Shown here piece after piece: positions 4,318-6,871 of a stretch of DNA of 6,871 nt (its first letter is position 1; each line of letters begins with the position of its first letter). The notes under the pieces were generated by a model. It was not told the DNA's origin, ran no database searches, and saw only the letters and a program-made list of their open reading frames with translations. The DNA is from an uncultured Ruminococcus sp. (GTDB lineage Bacteria > Bacillota > Clostridia > Oscillospirales > Acutalibacteraceae), in contig CACYDB010000210.1 of assembly GCA_902773035.1 (NCBI GenBank), positions 1 to 6,871 on the forward strand. Reading direction: 5' to 3'. The position numbers and the translations under genes are program-made.

Positions 4318-6633
4318 ATGATTTCAGACAGGATAGCTTCTCTCAGCCTTAACGATAAAGAGGTTGAGGAACGGATAAATAAAGGCTTGTCAAATAAAAT
4401 GCCCGATACAAAGACTAAATCAATCAAAAAAATTGTTTTTGAGAACGTTGTCACACTGTTTAATATTCTTAATCTGTTTTTGATGACGCTTTTACTTTTG
4501 GTCGGATCTTTTAAGAATATGCTTTTTATGGGCGTAGTAGTGTGCAATACAATTATCGGTATTGTTCAGGAAATACGCTCTAAAAAGGCTGTTGACAGGC
4601 TTTCTATTGTAATTGCGAGCGATATCGAGGCAGTCAGAAACGGCAAGCTTGTCAGCATTCCCGCTGAGGAAATTGTCGTAGATGATATAATCGCGCTCGG
4701 AGCGGGTATACAGATTCCCTGTGACTGCGAAGTCGCTGAGGGTTTTTGCTACGCTAATGAGAGCCTTTTGACAGGTGAGAGCGATCAGGTTGAGAAAAAT
4801 GTCGGAGATAAGCTGTTCTCGGGCAGTTATGTTTCAGCCGGTAAGGTCTTTGCCAAGGTCATACATACAGGCAAGGATAATTATTCTTCAAAAATCGAAA
4901 CCGAGGCTTCCTACTCGAAGAAAATCAATTCCGAGATTATGAACACGCTTAATAAGGTCATCACCTTCTGTTCGATCGCGATTTTCCCGATGGGTATCGC
5001 TATGTTCATAAATCAGTACTTTTTCAACCACGAAACTATTCACGACTCTGTTATAAGTATAGTCGCGGCGCTTATCGGAATGATTCCCGAAGGCTTGATT
5101 CTTCTGACAAGTACCGTCCTCGCGGTAGCGGTAATAAGACTGTCGAGGAAAAAGGTGCTTGTTCAGCAGTTGTTCTGCATAGAGACGCTTGCCAGAGTTG
5201 ACGTTCTCTGCCTCGATAAGACGGGCACTATCACTACAGGCGAGCTTGAGGTTGTTGATATAGAGTCCTTTGACAGCGAGATCGAAACCGACGTTATATT
5301 GAAATCCCTGGCTAAATGCTCACTTGATAAAAATGAGACTATCAAAGCGATCAACTCGTACCTTAAATGCAGTTATTTAAAGGAAAAGGACGTAATTCCT
5401 TTTTCGTCAGACAAAAAGTGGTCGGGAGCGGTGCTGAGCGACGGTAACTCATATGTTCTCGGCGCGGCTGAGATCATAATAGACAAGAAATATAAGGAAG
5501 TATTTGATACAATAGAGGGTATTGACGACGACTACAGAGTCGTTACACTCGCCGTAAGCTCGTTGCCGTTTAAGGATAAGCAGACGCTTCCCGAGAATTT
5601 GAAGCCGATAGCTCTCGTTGTAATCCGCGATAAAATTCGCGAAAACGCTTCAAAAACGATAGATTATTTCAAGAAACAGGGAGTTATTCTTAAGGTTATC
5701 TCAGGCGATAACAACAAGACAGTAGAGAGAATCGCCGATTCAGTCGGCGTTCCGGACGCGCATAAGTCAATTGACGCTTCAACCTTAAAGACTGATGACG
5801 AGATCGATAAGGCGGTCGAAAATTATGCCGTATTCGGCAGGGTTACTCCACAGCAGAAGAAGTCTTTTGTTGAAAAGCTCAAGGCTCACGGTCATACAGT
5901 CGCTATGACAGGCGACGGCGTAAACGATATTCTCGCATTAAAGGAAGCCGATTGCAGTGTAGCTATGGCTTCCGGCTCCGACGCCGCCAAAAATACTGCT
6001 CAGCTCGTATTAGCTGACAACGACTTTGCTCATATGCCCGAGGTTGTTGCTGAAGGCAGACGTTCAATCAATAATATTCAGCGAAGCGCGTCACTTTTCA
6101 TAGTCAAGACGATTTACTCGTTTATTCTCGCCTTTGTATTTATATTTGTTAATGTAAATTATCCGTTCCAGCCTTTACAGATTTCGCTGACTTCTGCTTT
6201 TACAATCGGCTTACCGTCCTTTGTACTTGCCTTGCAACCTAATCACAACAGGATTCAGGGACGATTTATGAAGAATGTAATACTCCGCTCATACCCGGGC
6301 TCGATAATGGTTGTCGCGAATATAATTGTGCTTATATGTTTCAGCGGTCAACTTTCTTTTCCTGAGTTTTCAACGCTTTCGGTTATTCTTACCGCGTTGA
6401 TAGGCGTGAATATGGTAATCAGGCTGTCTATTCCGATAAACGCCCTCAGAGCCGCGTTGATTGTGGTCGTTATAGCGGGACTATCCGTGGGAATACTCTG
6501 CTTCACCGAGCTTTTCAATTTTGTATTACCGACAGGCTTCGCGCTGAATTTGCTTATAATACTCGCAATTATTTCAATTGTAGTGTATAATGTGATTTAC
6601 ACACTGAGTACAAGACTTTTAATAAAGAAGTGA
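4318..6633 (+). CDS. Cation-translocating P-type ATPase, CtpE/Exp7-like
   Basis: Integral membrane ATPase of 771 residues from the ATG at 4318. No heavy-metal domain and no CPC: the fourth membrane segment carries PEGL (257-260), as in calcium-type pumps. Membrane segments are near 45-63, 67-85, 217-235 and 246-272, with about six more after the catalytic domains. Other motifs: TGES at 152-155, DKTGT with phosphorylated D300, KWSG at 367-370 in the nucleotide domain, SGDN from 462, GDGVND at 532-537. The N-terminal part, PEGLILLTS and FTIGLPSFVLAL resemble the group containing mycobacterial CtpE, a calcium transporter, and pneumococcal Exp7, so calcium or another divalent cation is the best guess; substrate and direction are not proven. 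The ATG is preferred over an in-frame TTG at 4240 because AGAGGTG precedes it and the longer start would make the leader hairpin part of the coding region. It is transcribed away from spoIVB, and another gene starts 4 bp after its stop. Confidence 0.93.
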   Translation: MISDRIASLSLNDKEVEERINKGLSNKMPDTKTKSIKKIVFENVVTLFNILNLFLMTLLLLVGSFKNMLFMGVVVCNTIIGIVQEIRSKKAVDRLSIVIASDIEAVRNGKLVSIPAEEIVVDDIIALGAGIQIPCDCEVAEGFCYANESLLTGESDQVEKNVGDKLFSGSYVSAGKVFAKVIHTGKDNYSSKIETEASYSKKINSEIMNTLNKVITFCSIAIFPMGIAMFINQYFFNHETIHDSVISIVAALIGMIPEGLILLTSTVLAVAVIRLSRKKVLVQQLFCIETLARVDVLCLDKTGTITTGELEVVDIESFDSEIETDVILKSLAKCSLDKNETIKAINSYLKCSYLKEKDVIPFSSDKKWSGAVLSDGNSYVLGAAEIIIDKKYKEVFDTIEGIDDDYRVVTLAVSSLPFKDKQTLPENLKPIALVVIRDKIRENASKTIDYFKKQGVILKVISGDNNKTVERIADSVGVPDAHKSIDASTLKTDDEIDKAVENYAVFGRVTPQQKKSFVEKLKAHGHTVAMTGDGVNDILALKEADCSVAMASGSDAAKNTAQLVLADNDFAHMPEVVAEGRRSINNIQRSASLFIVKTIYSFILAFVFIFVNVNYPFQPLQISLTSAFTIGLPSFVLALQPNHNRIQGRFMKNVILRSYPGSIMVVANIIVLICFSGQLSFPEFSTLSVILTALIGVNMVIRLSIPINALRAALIVVVIAGLSVGILCFTELFNFVLPTGFALNLLIILAIISIVVYNVIYTLSTRLLIKK

Positions 6634-6637
6634 TATT

Positions 6638-6871
6638 ATGAATTTAAAGATAAATCCTGACACTTTGGAAAAGCTGGATTCAGACCTTAACAAGAGATAT
6701 CTGGCGAGCGGTTACAGGATCAGCGGCGATATAAAGGACAATAAGCTGACTCTTTATCTGATTGACGATTACGGCAAACATTCAGCTTTTATGAACGAGT
6801 ATTTCTACGGACGTATTGAAGGAAATCATTTAAAGGGCGATTTCAGAATCAGCAACTACGCTCTGATTTTA
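6638..6871 (+). CDS. Unrecognised protein, N-terminal part only
   Basis: The frame is open from an ATG at 6638 to the window edge (78 residues, MNLKINPDTLEK onward) and has no stop. It begins 4 bases after the ATPase stop, so the two are probably co-transcribed and may be translationally coupled; GAAGTGA at 6627-6633, overlapping the ATPase stop, is a modest ribosome site. The visible part is hydrophilic, with no signal peptide or membrane segment. It is rich in Asp, Lys, Asn and Tyr and alternates polar and hydrophobic residues, with two similar phrases: RISGDIKDNKLTL (about 27-39) and GRIEGNHLKGDFRI (about 59-72). This suggests beta-strands. I do not recognise a family. Codon use looks like that of the ATPase gene. 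That it is a real gene is fairly likely from position and codon use; its function is unknown. Confidence 0.7.
   Translation, partial: MNLKINPDTLEKLDSDLNKRYLASGYRISGDIKDNKLTLYLIDDYGKHSAFMNEYFYGRIEGNHLKGDFRISNYALIL

Noticed and set aside
4293..5354. Minus-strand open frames over the cation ATPase
   Set aside because: Antisense to a P-type ATPase whose motifs are complete and in order.

Overview
The window looks like chromosomal DNA of a low-to-moderate GC, endospore-lineage Firmicute, most likely a clostridial or ruminococcal-type anaerobe. The evidence is a neighbouring spoIVB and spo0A pair (a conserved arrangement in spore-formers), strong GGAGG-type ribosome binding sites, and AT-rich intergenic regions. 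A genus cannot be assigned from the sequence alone.

Layout, left to right. (1) 1-2053, minus strand: a copper-type P1B ATPase (CopA), cut off at the left edge just before its last membrane segments. It has its own promoter and a 14-bp perfect palindrome over the predicted transcription start. (2) 2121-2155: an intrinsic terminator that closes the spo0A transcript. (3) 2164-2931, minus: spo0A, the sporulation master regulator. Its DNA-binding domain is very well conserved, but the phosphorylation pocket of its receiver domain is altered. (4) 2932-3152: a 221-bp AT-rich control region with a plausible vegetative promoter, a dyad over the -35 box, two Spo0A-box-like sequences and a strong hairpin just after spoIVB. 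(5) 3153-4154, minus: spoIVB, the sporulation signalling serine protease, in a short version. (6) 4155-4317: a divergent intergenic region with a compound stem-loop in the leader of the next gene. (7) 4318-6633, plus: a second P-type ATPase of the CtpE/Exp7-like class, probably a calcium or other divalent cation transporter. (8) 6638 to the right edge, plus: the start of an unrecognised gene, 4 bp behind the ATPase and probably in its operon.

How the parts relate. spoIVB and spo0A form the functional core: Spo0A commits the cell to sporulation, and SpoIVB acts later in the forespore as a signalling protease. The two ATPases belong to different families, lie on opposite strands on either side, and appear to be independent transcription units. 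I found no mobile element, CRISPR array, RNA gene or clearly new multi-gene system. The points most worth following up are regulatory (the copA palindrome, the spo0A control region, the ATPase leader hairpin), together with the unusual Spo0A receiver pocket and the unidentified gene at the right edge.
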